From: Fusibacter sp. A1
Lineage (GTDB): Bacteria > Bacillota > Clostridia > Peptostreptococcales > Acidaminobacteraceae
Direction: 5' to 3'
Length of the DNA: 64,000 nt
Assembly (NCBI RefSeq): GCF_004125825.1
Contig: NZ_QQWI01000002.1
Coordinates: 62,001-126,000, forward strand
Shown here: positions 34,769 to 43,736 of the stretch, in pieces
How the letters are laid out: the number at the start of each line of letters is the position of its first letter
Numbering within the stretch: position 1 is the stretch's first letter
The notes under the pieces: generated by a model
What the model saw: the letters and a program-made list of their open reading frames with translations, nothing else
Told to the model about the DNA's origin: nothing
Databases searched by the model: none
Translations under genes and position numbers: made by a program

Positions 34769-37700
34769 TTGTTTTTAAAAAAGATAGAACTGAAGGGGTT
34801 TAAGTCTTTTGCTGATAGGACAGTTATCGATTTTAGCGAAGGAATAACTTGCATAGTCGGTCCAAACGGTAGCGGTAAGAGTAATGTTACCGATGCTTTC
34901 AGATGGGTTTTAGGCGAGCAACGCTTTAAAACGCTTAGAGGATCACAGATGCAGGATGTCATTTTTAATGGGACAGGAAGAAGAAAAGCGCTTGGTTTTG
35001 CAGAAGTCGCGATCACATTTGACAATGAAACCGGCTTTTTACCTGTGGACTACAATGAAGTGACGGTCGTGCGTAGATTGTACAGATCGGGAGAAAGCGA
35101 TTACGCCATAAACAACAATAAGTGCAGGCTCAAAGATGTGAAGCACATCTTCATGGATACCGGCGTGGGTGTCGAAGGATACTCTATCATCGGACAAGGA
35201 CGTATCGACAGCATCCTTTCAACGAATAAGGATGAGCGACGACTGATCTTCGAAGAAGCCGCCGGAATCGTCAAGTACAGAACGCGAAAAGACGAGGCGG
35301 GAAGAAAACTTGCGAGAACACTGCAGAACCTCGCTAGAATCGAAGACATCGTGTCTGAACTTGAACAAAGGGTGGGCCCCCTCAAGCAGCAGTCTGAAAA
35401 GGCAAAAAAGTATCAGTTGCTTGCTGAAGAACTTAAGTCGCTTGAGATCAACCTCTTTATCAATGAGATCGACGGCGTGGATGAGAAGCTAAACGCCTTG
35501 ATTCAGGAACTTCATGACAGGGAGCTTGTGAACAATGATAAAAAGACCCAGCTAGAGAGCCTATTGGACGCCCAGGTGGAGTTCGATAACCAGATGGTTC
35601 AAAAGCAGGATGAATATAGAGGTCTGCTCGACAATCAGCAGTCACAGCAGAGACGAGCGATGAAACTTGAAAGCGATCTTGCTATTTTAAAAGAGCGACG
35701 CGTCCTTATCGAGTCCAATCTCGAGAAGTTGTTGAACTCCCAGGAGGAATTCGGTGAAAAAAGCGATGAACTCAAGCGGATCTGTGAAAATTATCAGCAC
35801 ACGGCTTCGCAAAAAAATGAGGAGTGCGTCAAGCAGCAACGTGAAAGGGACTTAGAACAGGAAACGGTCGATCTTTTGATTGAAAAACGTCTTATTCTGA
35901 AACTGCAAAAGGATGACCTGATCGGAAAAAAGGAAGCCTTAAGGGCGTCCATACAGTCGTTGACCATAGACATCAACAGACTTTACGCCAATGAAAACGC
36001 TGTGCTTGACAGGCTTAAGGATCTAGATCAGGAAGTCAGTCATTATTCAGAAGCCCAGAGCAGGGCGATCAGCGGTTTGAGCGCCGCCCAGCAAAAGGTG
36101 AACGCAGAAGAAGACAAGTACAAGGAACTGATACAGGAACAAAGCGGGTATCAGAGTGAAATAAAAAGCCGTCAGCAAGCCATCTTGCAGGCTGAAGAGG
36201 ATTTATATAAGCAAAAGACCTCGCTTGCAGAGAAGAAGGCGAAACGTGATTCACTCCTGTCTCAGGAAGAAAAACAGGAGGGCTTCGCCTTTGCAGTCAA
36301 GCAAGTGCTCGACTGGTCCAAAGAGGATAGCGACGTGCTGGGTTGTATCAAGGATATCTTCACTGTGGAGAAGAAGTTTGAAACTGCTGTTGAGACGGCC
36401 CTCGGTAGAAATCTGCAAAATATCGTCGTCATGCATGAGGATGCGGTGGATGAGTATATCGACAGGCTGAAAAGCGAACGCGCCGGAAGAGCAACCTTTA
36501 TGCCTTTGGCGCAGCTCGAACCTAGACCGGTACCCGACCTTGAGCAGTATGGTGGGTTTTATGGATGTGCCATGCATCATCTTAAATGCGAGAATACGGT
36601 AAGACCGGCGCTTCAGTACATCTTATCCAACGTCTATTTCGCTGACGGTCTGAACGACGCGAAAAAAGTGGCCAGGAGCCTTCCAAAAGGAAGCCGTGTT
36701 GTCACACTCGATGGCGAGGTCGTCAATGTCGGCGGCGCCGTGACCGGTGGTTCGCTATCCAAAAAAGAGACGGGATTTTTAAAGCGAAAGCGTGAAATCG
36801 TGGAACTCGGACAAGCGATCGAGGCAATCGAAGCGGAGCTGTCCACTACAGAAAAAAATCGCGATAAGGCCCTTTTAACCATCGCGGAAGTTAGAGATGC
36901 CTTGGAGAACCTCAACAGGAGTATCGAGGGTCAACGCGAAAGTGTCCTGCTGGCAAACAATCAGCTTGACGGCTACAGGGAAGCGATCGCCAAAGCCGGT
37001 CAATCGAAAGATAAGATGAGCGGCGAGCATGAACAGCTTACTGAAAAATCAACAGAGTTAGCACTTGAGATCAAAAGGCTCAAAGCAGAAGCAGAGACTA
37101 AGAAGGCAAGTGCTCTGCAGTGCGAGGATGAACTGAAAGCGATAGAAGTAAGCTCTGATGAACTTTCACAGACTATTGAGACTTCGCAGCAAAAGCTTAC
37201 AGAAATCCGCATTGCCACTGCAAGGCTTGAAGAAGAGGTCATCAGTGCGAGAGGGGCCTATGAAGAGAAGCTCTCTCAACTTGAGATGCTTGAGAAAAGC
37301 TATCAGAGACAGCAATCTGAAGAAAACTCCTTAAAAGAGCAGTTAGCCATCATGATCAGAGGCATCGAGGACGGAACCCAAGCTGTCGAAAACGAAAGAA
37401 ACACGACGCTTTCAAGCGAAGAAGCGCTACAGATCTGTCAATCGAATATTGAGGGACTTAGAATCAGCCTGCAAGGCGTCTCGCTTCAAATCGAGAATCT
37501 AAGAAATGTGGTCTCCAGCCAGAATGACGACCTGTTCAAGCTTGAGATTGAAAAAACAAAACTTGAGACGAGAAAAGACAACATCATTCAGAATCTCTGG
37601 GACAAATATGAGTTAAGCTATATCCACGCACTTGACCACAAACATGATTTCGATCAAAAGGCATATGCCCAATCAGCCAGAAGACTGAAAAGTGAGATCA

Positions 37701-38323
37701 AGGAACTGGGTGAAGTCAATTTGACGGCAATCAACGAGTACGACCTGGTCAGCGAAAGATATGAGTTTTTAAGTGAACAGAAAAAAGACTTGAAAGATTC
37801 CAGTGATCAGCTCAATAAGCTGATCAGGGAGATGGACAAGCAAATGCGGGCTTCGTTCAAAGATAAGCTCGATGAAATCAACGGATATTTCAAAGAGACG
37901 TTCTCTAATCTTTTTGGAGGAGGCTTCGGTGAAATCACTACCGACCAGGAAGAGGATATTCTCGCTGCTGAAATAGTGATCAACGCCCAACCGCCCGGAA
38001 AGAAACTGCAGGGACTTGAGTTGATGAGCGGCGGAGAAAAGGCGCTGACTGCGATTGCGCTCTTATTTGCCATTTTGAAGACGAAACCTTCACCGTTTTG
38101 TATTCTCGACGAGATCGAAGCGGCTCTTGATGATGTGAACATCTTCAGATTTGCTGAATTCTTAAAAGAATTCGTGAAAAACTCTCAGTTCATAATTATT
38201 ACACATCGTAAAGGTACAATGGAAATAGCAGAGTCGCTTTATGGCGTCACCATGCAGGAGCAAGGGATTTCTACCATACTATCTGTAAAGTTAGATGACG
38301 CGAATTCCAAATTTATTAGCTAA
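34769..38323 (+). CDS. smc: Chromosome segregation protein SMC
   Basis: 1184 aa, full length. ABC-type ATPase head with Walker A GPNGSGKSN (about 32-40), long coiled coils (about 170-510 and 670-1010), a hinge (about 513-660) and a C-terminal head with LMSGGEKAL signature and Walker B FCILDEIEAALDD. Works with ScpA and ScpB (not in this window). TTG start, fixed by GAGGTGA 8 nt upstream and by the family N-terminus MFLKKIELKGFKSFA. Confidence 0.98.
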   Translation: MFLKKIELKGFKSFADRTVIDFSEGITCIVGPNGSGKSNVTDAFRWVLGEQRFKTLRGSQMQDVIFNGTGRRKALGFAEVAITFDNETGFLPVDYNEVTVVRRLYRSGESDYAINNNKCRLKDVKHIFMDTGVGVEGYSIIGQGRIDSILSTNKDERRLIFEEAAGIVKYRTRKDEAGRKLARTLQNLARIEDIVSELEQRVGPLKQQSEKAKKYQLLAEELKSLEINLFINEIDGVDEKLNALIQELHDRELVNNDKKTQLESLLDAQVEFDNQMVQKQDEYRGLLDNQQSQQRRAMKLESDLAILKERRVLIESNLEKLLNSQEEFGEKSDELKRICENYQHTASQKNEECVKQQRERDLEQETVDLLIEKRLILKLQKDDLIGKKEALRASIQSLTIDINRLYANENAVLDRLKDLDQEVSHYSEAQSRAISGLSAAQQKVNAEEDKYKELIQEQSGYQSEIKSRQQAILQAEEDLYKQKTSLAEKKAKRDSLLSQEEKQEGFAFAVKQVLDWSKEDSDVLGCIKDIFTVEKKFETAVETALGRNLQNIVVMHEDAVDEYIDRLKSERAGRATFMPLAQLEPRPVPDLEQYGGFYGCAMHHLKCENTVRPALQYILSNVYFADGLNDAKKVARSLPKGSRVVTLDGEVVNVGGAVTGGSLSKKETGFLKRKREIVELGQAIEAIEAELSTTEKNRDKALLTIAEVRDALENLNRSIEGQRESVLLANNQLDGYREAIAKAGQSKDKMSGEHEQLTEKSTELALEIKRLKAEAETKKASALQCEDELKAIEVSSDELSQTIETSQQKLTEIRIATARLEEEVISARGAYEEKLSQLEMLEKSYQRQQSEENSLKEQLAIMIRGIEDGTQAVENERNTTLSSEEALQICQSNIEGLRISLQGVSLQIENLRNVVSSQNDDLFKLEIEKTKLETRKDNIIQNLWDKYELSYIHALDHKHDFDQKAYAQSARRLKSEIKELGEVNLTAINEYDLVSERYEFLSEQKKDLKDSSDQLNKLIREMDKQMRASFKDKLDEINGYFKETFSNLFGGGFGEITTDQEEDILAAEIVINAQPPGKKLQGLELMSGGEKALTAIALLFAILKTKPSPFCILDEIEAALDDVNIFRFAEFLKEFVKNSQFIIITHRKGTMEIAESLYGVTMQEQGISTILSVKLDDANSKFIS

Positions 38324-38346
38324 CAGACAACCGGTAGGAGGATTTC

Positions 38347-39498
38347 ATGTTTAAGAAGTGGTTTAAGAAGAAAGACGGTTTAGAAGAAGAAAATCAGGTT
38401 GTGGAAGAACAGGTTGTCGAAGAACAGCCTTTGGAAGAACAGCCTTTGGAGGAGCAGCCTTTGGAAGACGAGCCTTTGGAGGAACAGCTTTTGGAAGAGC
38501 AGCCTCTTGAAGAGCAGCCTCTGGAAGAGCTGCCTGTTGAGGAAGAAGAGATGCTTGAAGCAGTGGAACCAGCCGCTGAAAAGCAGGGCGGATTCTTTAC
38601 AAAGCTGATCAAAGGGCTGGATAAGACACGTAAGAACATCACCGATAAGATCGACAACCTTGTCAACAACTACGGAGAGATCGATGAGGAGCTGTTTGAA
38701 GAGCTTGAAGAAATCCTTATCACAGCGGATATCGGGATGACGACGACGATGAGGTTGATCGAAGAGTTAAGGGAAGAGCTTGTCAAACGAAAAGTCACAG
38801 ATGTGGCAATGGTCAAACATGTCCTTCGCGATGTGATGGCGATGAATTTGAACACGGTTGAAGAAACCGCTTTAAATACAAAAACGCCATCGGTCATCCT
38901 GGTAATCGGCGTCAACGGTGCCGGTAAGACGACATCGATCGGTAAGATTGCAAACCTGATCAAGAGCGAAGGGAAATCGGTGCTTCTTGCGGCAGCGGAT
39001 ACCTTTAGGGCGGGAGCCATCGAACAGCTGATTGTTTGGGGAAAACGTTCGGGTATCGAAGTCATCGCCCAGTCCGAGGGATCAGATCCGGCGGCTGTCG
39101 TATTTGACGCTGTGCAAGCTGCAAAGGCGCGAAAAACAGATGTGCTGATCTGCGATACGGCAGGAAGACTGCACAACAAGGTCAATCTGATGAACGAGCT
39201 GAACAAGATCTTCAGGATCATCGACAGGGAATACCCAGATGCCAACCGTGAGGTGCTGCTTGTACTTGACGCGACGACCGGGCAGAATGCCATTCAGCAG
39301 GCCAAACTGTTTCAGGAGACAGCTCCGATCACTGGAATCGTCCTGACGAAACTAGATGGTACAGCTAAGGGTGGATTCGTATTCGCCATCAAATCAGAAC
39401 TAGGTATCCCGGTGAAACTGATCGGTGTCGGCGAGGGCATCAATGACTTGCAACACTTCAATCCAGAGGAATTTGCCGACGCGCTGATGGAACAATAA
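38347..39498 (+). CDS. ftsY: Signal recognition particle receptor FtsY
   Basis: 383 aa. A basic N-terminal tip (MFKKWFKKK) suits membrane contact. Ten acidic pentapeptide units (residues 18-67) follow, then NG domain: four-helix N (about 85-170) and GTPase G with GVNGAGKT (about 187-195), DTAGRL and TKLDGTAKGG. Docks the Ffh-ribosome complex at the membrane. TAGGAGG upstream. Pairs with ffh 450 nt downstream. Confidence 0.97.
   Translation: MFKKWFKKKDGLEEENQVVEEQVVEEQPLEEQPLEEQPLEDEPLEEQLLEEQPLEEQPLEELPVEEEEMLEAVEPAAEKQGGFFTKLIKGLDKTRKNITDKIDNLVNNYGEIDEELFEELEEILITADIGMTTTMRLIEELREELVKRKVTDVAMVKHVLRDVMAMNLNTVEETALNTKTPSVILVIGVNGAGKTTSIGKIANLIKSEGKSVLLAAADTFRAGAIEQLIVWGKRSGIEVIAQSEGSDPAAVVFDAVQAAKARKTDVLICDTAGRLHNKVNLMNELNKIFRIIDREYPDANREVLLVLDATTGQNAIQQAKLFQETAPITGIVLTKLDGTAKGGFVFAIKSELGIPVKLIGVGEGINDLQHFNPEEFADALMEQ
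38398..38547 (+). repeat. 15-bp tandem repeat encoding PLEEQ units in FtsY
   Basis: Ten 15-bp codon-phased units encode VVEEQ x2, PLEEQ x2, PLEDE, PLEEQ, LLEEQ, PLEEQ, PLEEL and PVEEE. The DNA copies differ mainly at third positions, so the array is expanded and diverged, not freshly amplified. Confidence 0.93.
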
Positions 39499-39519
39499 AA
39501 TAAAGTAAAGCAAAAGAGC

Positions 39520-39548
39520 TTGACAAGCTTTTGACTCAAGGGTATACT
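39520..39548 (+). promoter_or_regulatory. ylxM-ffh promoter with downstream dyad
   Basis: TTGACA, 17-nt spacer, TATACT; 45 nt before the ylxM ATG. Just downstream GTAAAG (39555-39560) and CTTTAC (39569-39574) form a dyad that could be an operator. The preceding CAAAAGAGCTT/AAGCTTTTG (39511-39533) may form an ftsY hairpin overlapping the -35. Confidence 0.8.
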
Positions 39549-39593
39549 CTTTAAGTAAAGTTAAAATGCTTTACAGTGTTGGAGTGATTATAC

Positions 39594-39938
39594 ATGATTG
39601 AGAAAAAACTTGAATTGACACTGCTCTTTGATTTTTACGGAGAGCTGCTAACTGAAAAACAAGAAGAAGTTATGTCGCTTTATTTGATAGATGATTACGG
39701 ATTTGTCGAGATTGGTGAGAACTTATCCATCTCAAGACAAGCGGTTTACGACAAGATTAAGAAGTCGACAAAGATGTTATACGATTACGAGGACAGACTT
39801 GGACTTGTAAAACGATATAACGAAAGGCAGCTTAAGCTTATGAACGTCGTGTCTAAACTGGAAAGCCTCAGGGCGTATCAGGAGACCGACGGATTAAACG
39901 ACATCATCGAAGAAGTTCAGGCAATCTTGTCATTATAA
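39594..39938 (+). CDS. ylxM: YlxM family DNA-binding-like protein
   Basis: 114 aa. Sigma-70 region-4-like helix-turn-helix (about 15-60: LTEKQEEVMSLYLIDDYGFVEIGENLSISRQAVYDKIKK) and a helical C-terminus. Always found next to ffh in Firmicutes; streptococcal YlxM binds SRP and stimulates GTPase cycling. 10 nt upstream of ffh. Confidence 0.93.
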   Translation: MIEKKLELTLLFDFYGELLTEKQEEVMSLYLIDDYGFVEIGENLSISRQAVYDKIKKSTKMLYDYEDRLGLVKRYNERQLKLMNVVSKLESLRAYQETDGLNDIIEEVQAILSL

Positions 39939-39948
39939 GGGGAAACAC

Positions 39949-41286
39949 ATGGTTTTTGAAAACTTAGCAGATAAGCTGCAAGGAGCATTTAAGAATTTAA
40001 CCGGTCGCGGTAAGCTGACTGAAAAAGACGTGAAGGATGCGATGAGAGAAGTCAAACTCGCGCTTCTTGAAGCGGACGTCAACTTTAAGATCGTAAAGGA
40101 CTTTGTAAAAAAAGTTACCGATAGAGCGATCGGAATAGAAGTACTCGGTAGTTTAACACCTGGACAACAGGTCATTAAGATAGTAAATGAAGAATTAACG
40201 GAGTTGATGGGTAAGGAAAATGTAAAATTGACCTACTCGTCACAGTCTCCAACAACATATATGCTTGTCGGACTTCAAGGTGCGGGTAAAACGACCACTG
40301 CCGGTAAACTGGCCGCCGTCTTGAGAAAACAGGGCAAGAAGCCTTTACTTGTGGCGTGTGACATCTACAGACCTGCTGCGATCAAACAGCTTCAGGTCGT
40401 CGGAAAACAACTCGACATTCCAGTATTCGCTTTGGGAGACCAGGTCAGTCCGATTGAAATTGCAAAACAAGGTATCGCACATGCGAAAAAATATTTCAAT
40501 GACGTGGTGATCCTGGATACGGCCGGTCGTCTTCATATAGACGAAGAGCTGATGGGTGAGCTGAAAAGCATACAGTCAGAGGTGAAACCGCAAGAGATCT
40601 TACTTGTTGTCGACTCGATGACAGGTCAGGATGCGGTAAATGTAGCAGACCATTTCAACGCCAGTCTTGAAATCGACGGTGTGATCTTAACGAAACTTGA
40701 CGGTGATACCCGTGGTGGTGCCGCGCTATCTGTGCGTGCTGTTACCGGTAAGCCGATCAAATATGCATGTGTGGGTGAAAAACTTTCTGAAATAGAGGAG
40801 TTCCATCCTGACCGTATGGCAAGTAGAATACTTGGCATGGGTGATGTGCTAAGCCTTATCGAAAAGGCGCAAGAAGCGATCGATGAAGACAAGGCGATTG
40901 CAATGGCTGAAAAGCTTAAAAAAGCGGAGTTCGATCTTGAAGACTTCTTAGATCAACTTCAGCAGATGAAAAAAATGGGTCCTCTCGGCGACATCCTAAA
41001 GATGATACCGGGTATGAATAAGAACATGATGAAAGATGTGAACGTCGACGAGAAACAACTTGTCAGGACAGAAGCGATCATTCAGAGTATGACCCGAAAA
41101 GAAAGACAGAAGCCTGGAATACTGAATGCAAGCCGAAGAAAAAGAATCGCTGCAGGAAGTGGTACGACCGTTGCCGATGTCAATCGGCTTATCAAACAGT
41201 TTGAAGACATGAAAAAGATGATGAAACAGTTTGGTAAGATGAACAAGGGCGGTAAAAGAGCCGGTGGGTTCAAAATGCCGTTTTAG
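39949..41286 (+). CDS. ffh: Signal recognition particle protein Ffh
   Basis: 445 aa. NG domain with GLQGAGKTT (about 107-115), DTAGRL and TKLDGDTRGG; methionine-rich M domain (about 330-445) with the SRP-RNA-binding segment including GSGTTVADVNRLIKQF. Binds signal peptides and docks with FtsY. The next genes are ribosomal. Confidence 0.98.
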   Translation: MVFENLADKLQGAFKNLTGRGKLTEKDVKDAMREVKLALLEADVNFKIVKDFVKKVTDRAIGIEVLGSLTPGQQVIKIVNEELTELMGKENVKLTYSSQSPTTYMLVGLQGAGKTTTAGKLAAVLRKQGKKPLLVACDIYRPAAIKQLQVVGKQLDIPVFALGDQVSPIEIAKQGIAHAKKYFNDVVILDTAGRLHIDEELMGELKSIQSEVKPQEILLVVDSMTGQDAVNVADHFNASLEIDGVILTKLDGDTRGGAALSVRAVTGKPIKYACVGEKLSEIEEFHPDRMASRILGMGDVLSLIEKAQEAIDEDKAIAMAEKLKKAEFDLEDFLDQLQQMKKMGPLGDILKMIPGMNKNMMKDVNVDEKQLVRTEAIIQSMTRKERQKPGILNASRRKRIAAGSGTTVADVNRLIKQFEDMKKMMKQFGKMNKGGKRAGGFKMPF

Positions 41287-41345
41287 ATCGGACTTAAATG
41301 CCAACGCATTTTAAGCATAAACAATTCATCAAGGAGGTGAAATAC

Positions 41346-41609
41346 ATGGCTGTTAAAATTAGAATGAAAAGAATGGGATCTAACAAAAAACCTTTTTATA
41401 GAGTAATTGTTGCTGATTCAAGATCTCCTAGAGATGGTAGATTTATCGAAGAGTTAGGTTTTTACAACCCTCTTACTGAACCTGCTGAAATCAAAATCAA
41501 TGAAGAAAGAGCGATCAAATGGTTGAAAGACGGTGCACAACCGACTGAGACTGTTAAAATGCTTCTTACTAAAGAAGGCATTATCCAAAAGTTTAAAGAC
41601 CAAAAATAG
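41346..41609 (+). CDS. rpsP: 30S ribosomal protein S16
   Basis: 87 aa. Begins [19 protein letters not shown] with the S16 signature [27 protein letters not shown] 41346 after AAGGAGGTGA. First of the S16-KhpA-RimM-TrmD run. Confidence 0.98.
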   Translation: MAVKIRMKRMGSNKKPFYRVIVADSRSPRDGRFIEELGFYNPLTEPAEIKINEERAIKWLKDGAQPTETVKMLLTKEGIIQKFKDQK

Positions 41610-41633
41610 TCCGACGACAAATGGAGGTGCACA

Positions 41634-41864
41634 ATGGGTGAACTAGTTAAAAGAATTGCTGAAGCACTAGTTGATTATCCTGAGCAAGTTGCTGTTACTG
41701 AAAATGTCACAGAACATGCCATTGTGGTTGAACTGAGAGTCGCACCTGAAGATATGGGTAAAGTGATCGGTAAACAAGGGAGAATTGCTAAAGCGATTCG
41801 AACAGTTGTGAAAGCTGCGTCAGCGCGTGAAGAAAAGCGCGTCGTTGTCGAAATTTTACAATAA
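41634..41864 (+). CDS. khpA: KH-domain RNA-binding protein KhpA (YlqC)
   Basis: 76 aa, a single KH domain with the GxxG loop in GKVIGKQGRIAKAIR. Family members form a complex with KhpB/Jag and affect cell division and elongation. GGAGGTG upstream. Between rpsP and rimM as in most Firmicutes. Confidence 0.95.
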   Translation: MGELVKRIAEALVDYPEQVAVTENVTEHAIVVELRVAPEDMGKVIGKQGRIAKAIRTVVKAASAREEKRVVVEILQ

Positions 41865-41869
41865 AGTAA

Positions 41870-41891
41870 ACCCACTGCATAAGCAGTGGGT
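41870..41891 (+). terminator. Hairpin between khpA and rimM
   Basis: Perfect 9-bp stem ACCCACTGC / GCAGTGGGT with an ATAA loop, followed by AAATTTATG. It lacks a proper T-tract, so it may be an attenuator or mRNA-processing hairpin. Confidence 0.5.
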
Positions 41892-41920
41892 AAATTTATG
41901 TCAAGAGTTGGAGGTCCCGG

Positions 41921-42433
41921 ATGTCTGGATATTTAACTATCGGGAAAATTGTGAATACACATGCGTTAAAAGGTGAGGTGAAAGTCTATCCTTTTACGAG
42001 TGATTTGAAACGATTCGAAGAAGTCGGTTATGTGTACTTGGATAAAAAAGGCGAGCAGGCCCTAAAAATCGTTGGGGTCAAGTATCAAAAAAACATGTTG
42101 ATTATCAAATTCGAAGGTTACAATCATATAAACGATGTTGAAAGATTGAAAAATAGAGAGCTGTACATTGACCGGGAAACTCAAGGTGCCAACCTTGAAG
42201 AAGAAGAGTTCTATGTGGAAGACCTGATCGGTCTTGATGTAGTGACAGAGGATCAAGTCAGCCACGGCGTTGTGACAGACGTCATTCAAAACAAGTCACA
42301 GGACTTGCTTGAAATTCAGAACGGTTCGAAAAGATGGTTTCTTCCTTTTGTAGAAGCATTTGTTGTCGAGCTTGATTTTGACAACAAGAAGATGGTTGTG
42401 GAACTGATTGAAGGGCTTATCGATGAAAATTGA
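41921..42433 (+). CDS. rimM: Ribosome maturation factor RimM
   Basis: 170 aa. Two domains: N-terminal RimM barrel (IGKIVNTHALKGEVKVYPFTSD) and C-terminal PRC-barrel (about 95-168). Binds S19 during 30S head assembly. GGAGGT upstream of ATG. The end overlaps trmD by 11 nt. Confidence 0.97.
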   Translation: MSGYLTIGKIVNTHALKGEVKVYPFTSDLKRFEEVGYVYLDKKGEQALKIVGVKYQKNMLIIKFEGYNHINDVERLKNRELYIDRETQGANLEEEEFYVEDLIGLDVVTEDQVSHGVVTDVIQNKSQDLLEIQNGSKRWFLPFVEAFVVELDFDNKKMVVELIEGLIDEN

Positions 42434-43220
42434 TGTGATCACCCTTTTTCCAGAACTTGTGAAGGGTGGACTTTCTGAGTCGATGATCAAGAGAGCGATG
42501 GACTCAGGACATGTGTCCATCGACACGCATAATCTCAGAGATTTTACAGTCTATAAGCATAACAAGGTCGATGATACCCCATATGGCGGCGGTGCCGGTC
42601 TTGTAATGCAGGTAGATCCTGTGAAAAGGGCGCTTGAGCATGTGAATCCTACAGGTGAGGCGCATGTGATCTATTTTACTCCACGTGGCAAGACGCTCAA
42701 TCAAAAGCGGGTCCAGGAGCTTTCCAAGAAAAGTCGACTGGTCATGCTCTGTGGACACTATGAAGGTTTTGATCAGAGGATCATCGACGCTTATGTCGAC
42801 GAGGAGATCTCCATCGGTGATTTCATCCTTACTGGCGGTGAACTCGCCGCAGCTGTCACAATTGACGCGACGGTCAGGCTTCTTGAAGGCGTGCTCGGCA
42901 GAGCCGAATCCCATCAGGACGAAAGTTTTGAGAATGACCTGTTAGAGTATCCGCACTACACGAAGCCCGCGGAATACGAGAACATGCCTGTTCCAGAGGT
43001 TCTCTTGAGTGGACATCATCAGAATATCGAAGATTGGCGCTATGCGAAATCACTTGAAATCACTTATGAAAGACGAAGAGATCTCTTCGACCTACATATT
43101 GAAAAAGTGCTTATGAGAGCCGATCAGAAGGAATTCAAACGCTTGAAGAAGTGTCTTTCGATCGTAGGAATGGACCATGTGGTGGAACTTCCGATAAAAG
43201 AGAGACATAGGCGCAAGTAA
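42423..43220 (+). CDS. trmD: tRNA (guanine-37-N1)-methyltransferase TrmD
   Basis: 265 aa. SPOUT-class enzyme with MKIDVITLFPE at the start, NLRDFT, the knot region CGHYEGFDQR and the IGDFILTGGELAA loop. Methylates G37 to prevent frameshifting. ATG 42423 lies inside rimM with GAAGGG upstream; the longer frame (from 42408) is less likely. Confidence 0.97.
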   Translation: MKIDVITLFPELVKGGLSESMIKRAMDSGHVSIDTHNLRDFTVYKHNKVDDTPYGGGAGLVMQVDPVKRALEHVNPTGEAHVIYFTPRGKTLNQKRVQELSKKSRLVMLCGHYEGFDQRIIDAYVDEEISIGDFILTGGELAAAVTIDATVRLLEGVLGRAESHQDESFENDLLEYPHYTKPAEYENMPVPEVLLSGHHQNIEDWRYAKSLEITYERRRDLFDLHIEKVLMRADQKEFKRLKKCLSIVGMDHVVELPIKERHRRK

Positions 43221-43234
43221 TGCCCAAAAGACTA

Positions 43235-43263
43235 TTGTATGGACTACGTCTATGTGATATAAT
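43235..43263 (+). promoter_or_regulatory. rplS promoter
   Basis: TTGTAT, 17-nt spacer, TATAAT, about 72 nt before rplS, so L19 can be expressed apart from rimM-trmD. Confidence 0.8.
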
Positions 43264-43269
43264 GAGTTT

Positions 43270-43334
43270 TGTGATTACGGATGTTCCTCTGCTCCTTGAG
43301 GGTATTGAACGTCTAGACGAGGGGAGGGAAACCC
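43270..43334 (+). promoter_or_regulatory. Candidate L19 leader RNA
   Basis: About 65 nt of leader with GATGTTC (43280-43286) pairing with GAACGTC (43307-43313, one T-G pair) and CCTC / GAGG inside. Firmicutes rplS leaders contain an autoregulatory L19-binding structure; the location fits, but I cannot run the covariance model. Confidence 0.5.
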
Positions 43335-43679
43335 ATGAATATTATCAATCAATTAGAATCAGAACAATTGAAAGCAGAAGTTACACCATTTAACGTTGGT
43401 GACACAGTTAAGCTACACCTTAGAATTACTGAAGGTAAGCGTGAGAGAATTCAGATTTTCGAAGGCGTTGTTATGAAAAGACAAGGCGGCGGTGTTAGCG
43501 AAACAGTTACTGTAAGAAAAATTTCTTACGGCGTTGGTGTTGAAAAGACACTTCCTGTACATTCTCCAAAAATCGAGCAAATCGAAGTTGTGAGAAGAGG
43601 TAAAGTTAGAAGAGCTAAGCTTAACTACTTAAGGGATCGTGTTGGTAAAGCTGCAAAAGTTAAAGAGCGCATGCGCTAA
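43335..43679 (+). CDS. rplS: 50S ribosomal protein L19
   Basis: 114 aa; L19 core [28 protein letters not shown] and [25 protein letters not shown]. Strong GGGGAGGG ribosome binding site. Flanked by its own promoter and terminator. Confidence 0.98.
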   Translation: MNIINQLESEQLKAEVTPFNVGDTVKLHLRITEGKRERIQIFEGVVMKRQGGGVSETVTVRKISYGVGVEKTLPVHSPKIEQIEVVRRGKVRRAKLNYLRDRVGKAAKVKERMR

Positions 43680-43688
43680 TTAAGCAAA

Positions 43689-43720
43689 AAGGGCTGGTTA
43701 TCCAGCCCTTATGTTTTTTT
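43689..43720 (+). terminator. rplS terminator
   Basis: AAGGGCTGG / CCAGCCCTT with a TTAT loop, followed by ATGTTTTTTT. Confidence 0.92.
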
Positions 43721-43736
43721 AAGAAAGGAGTACGGC

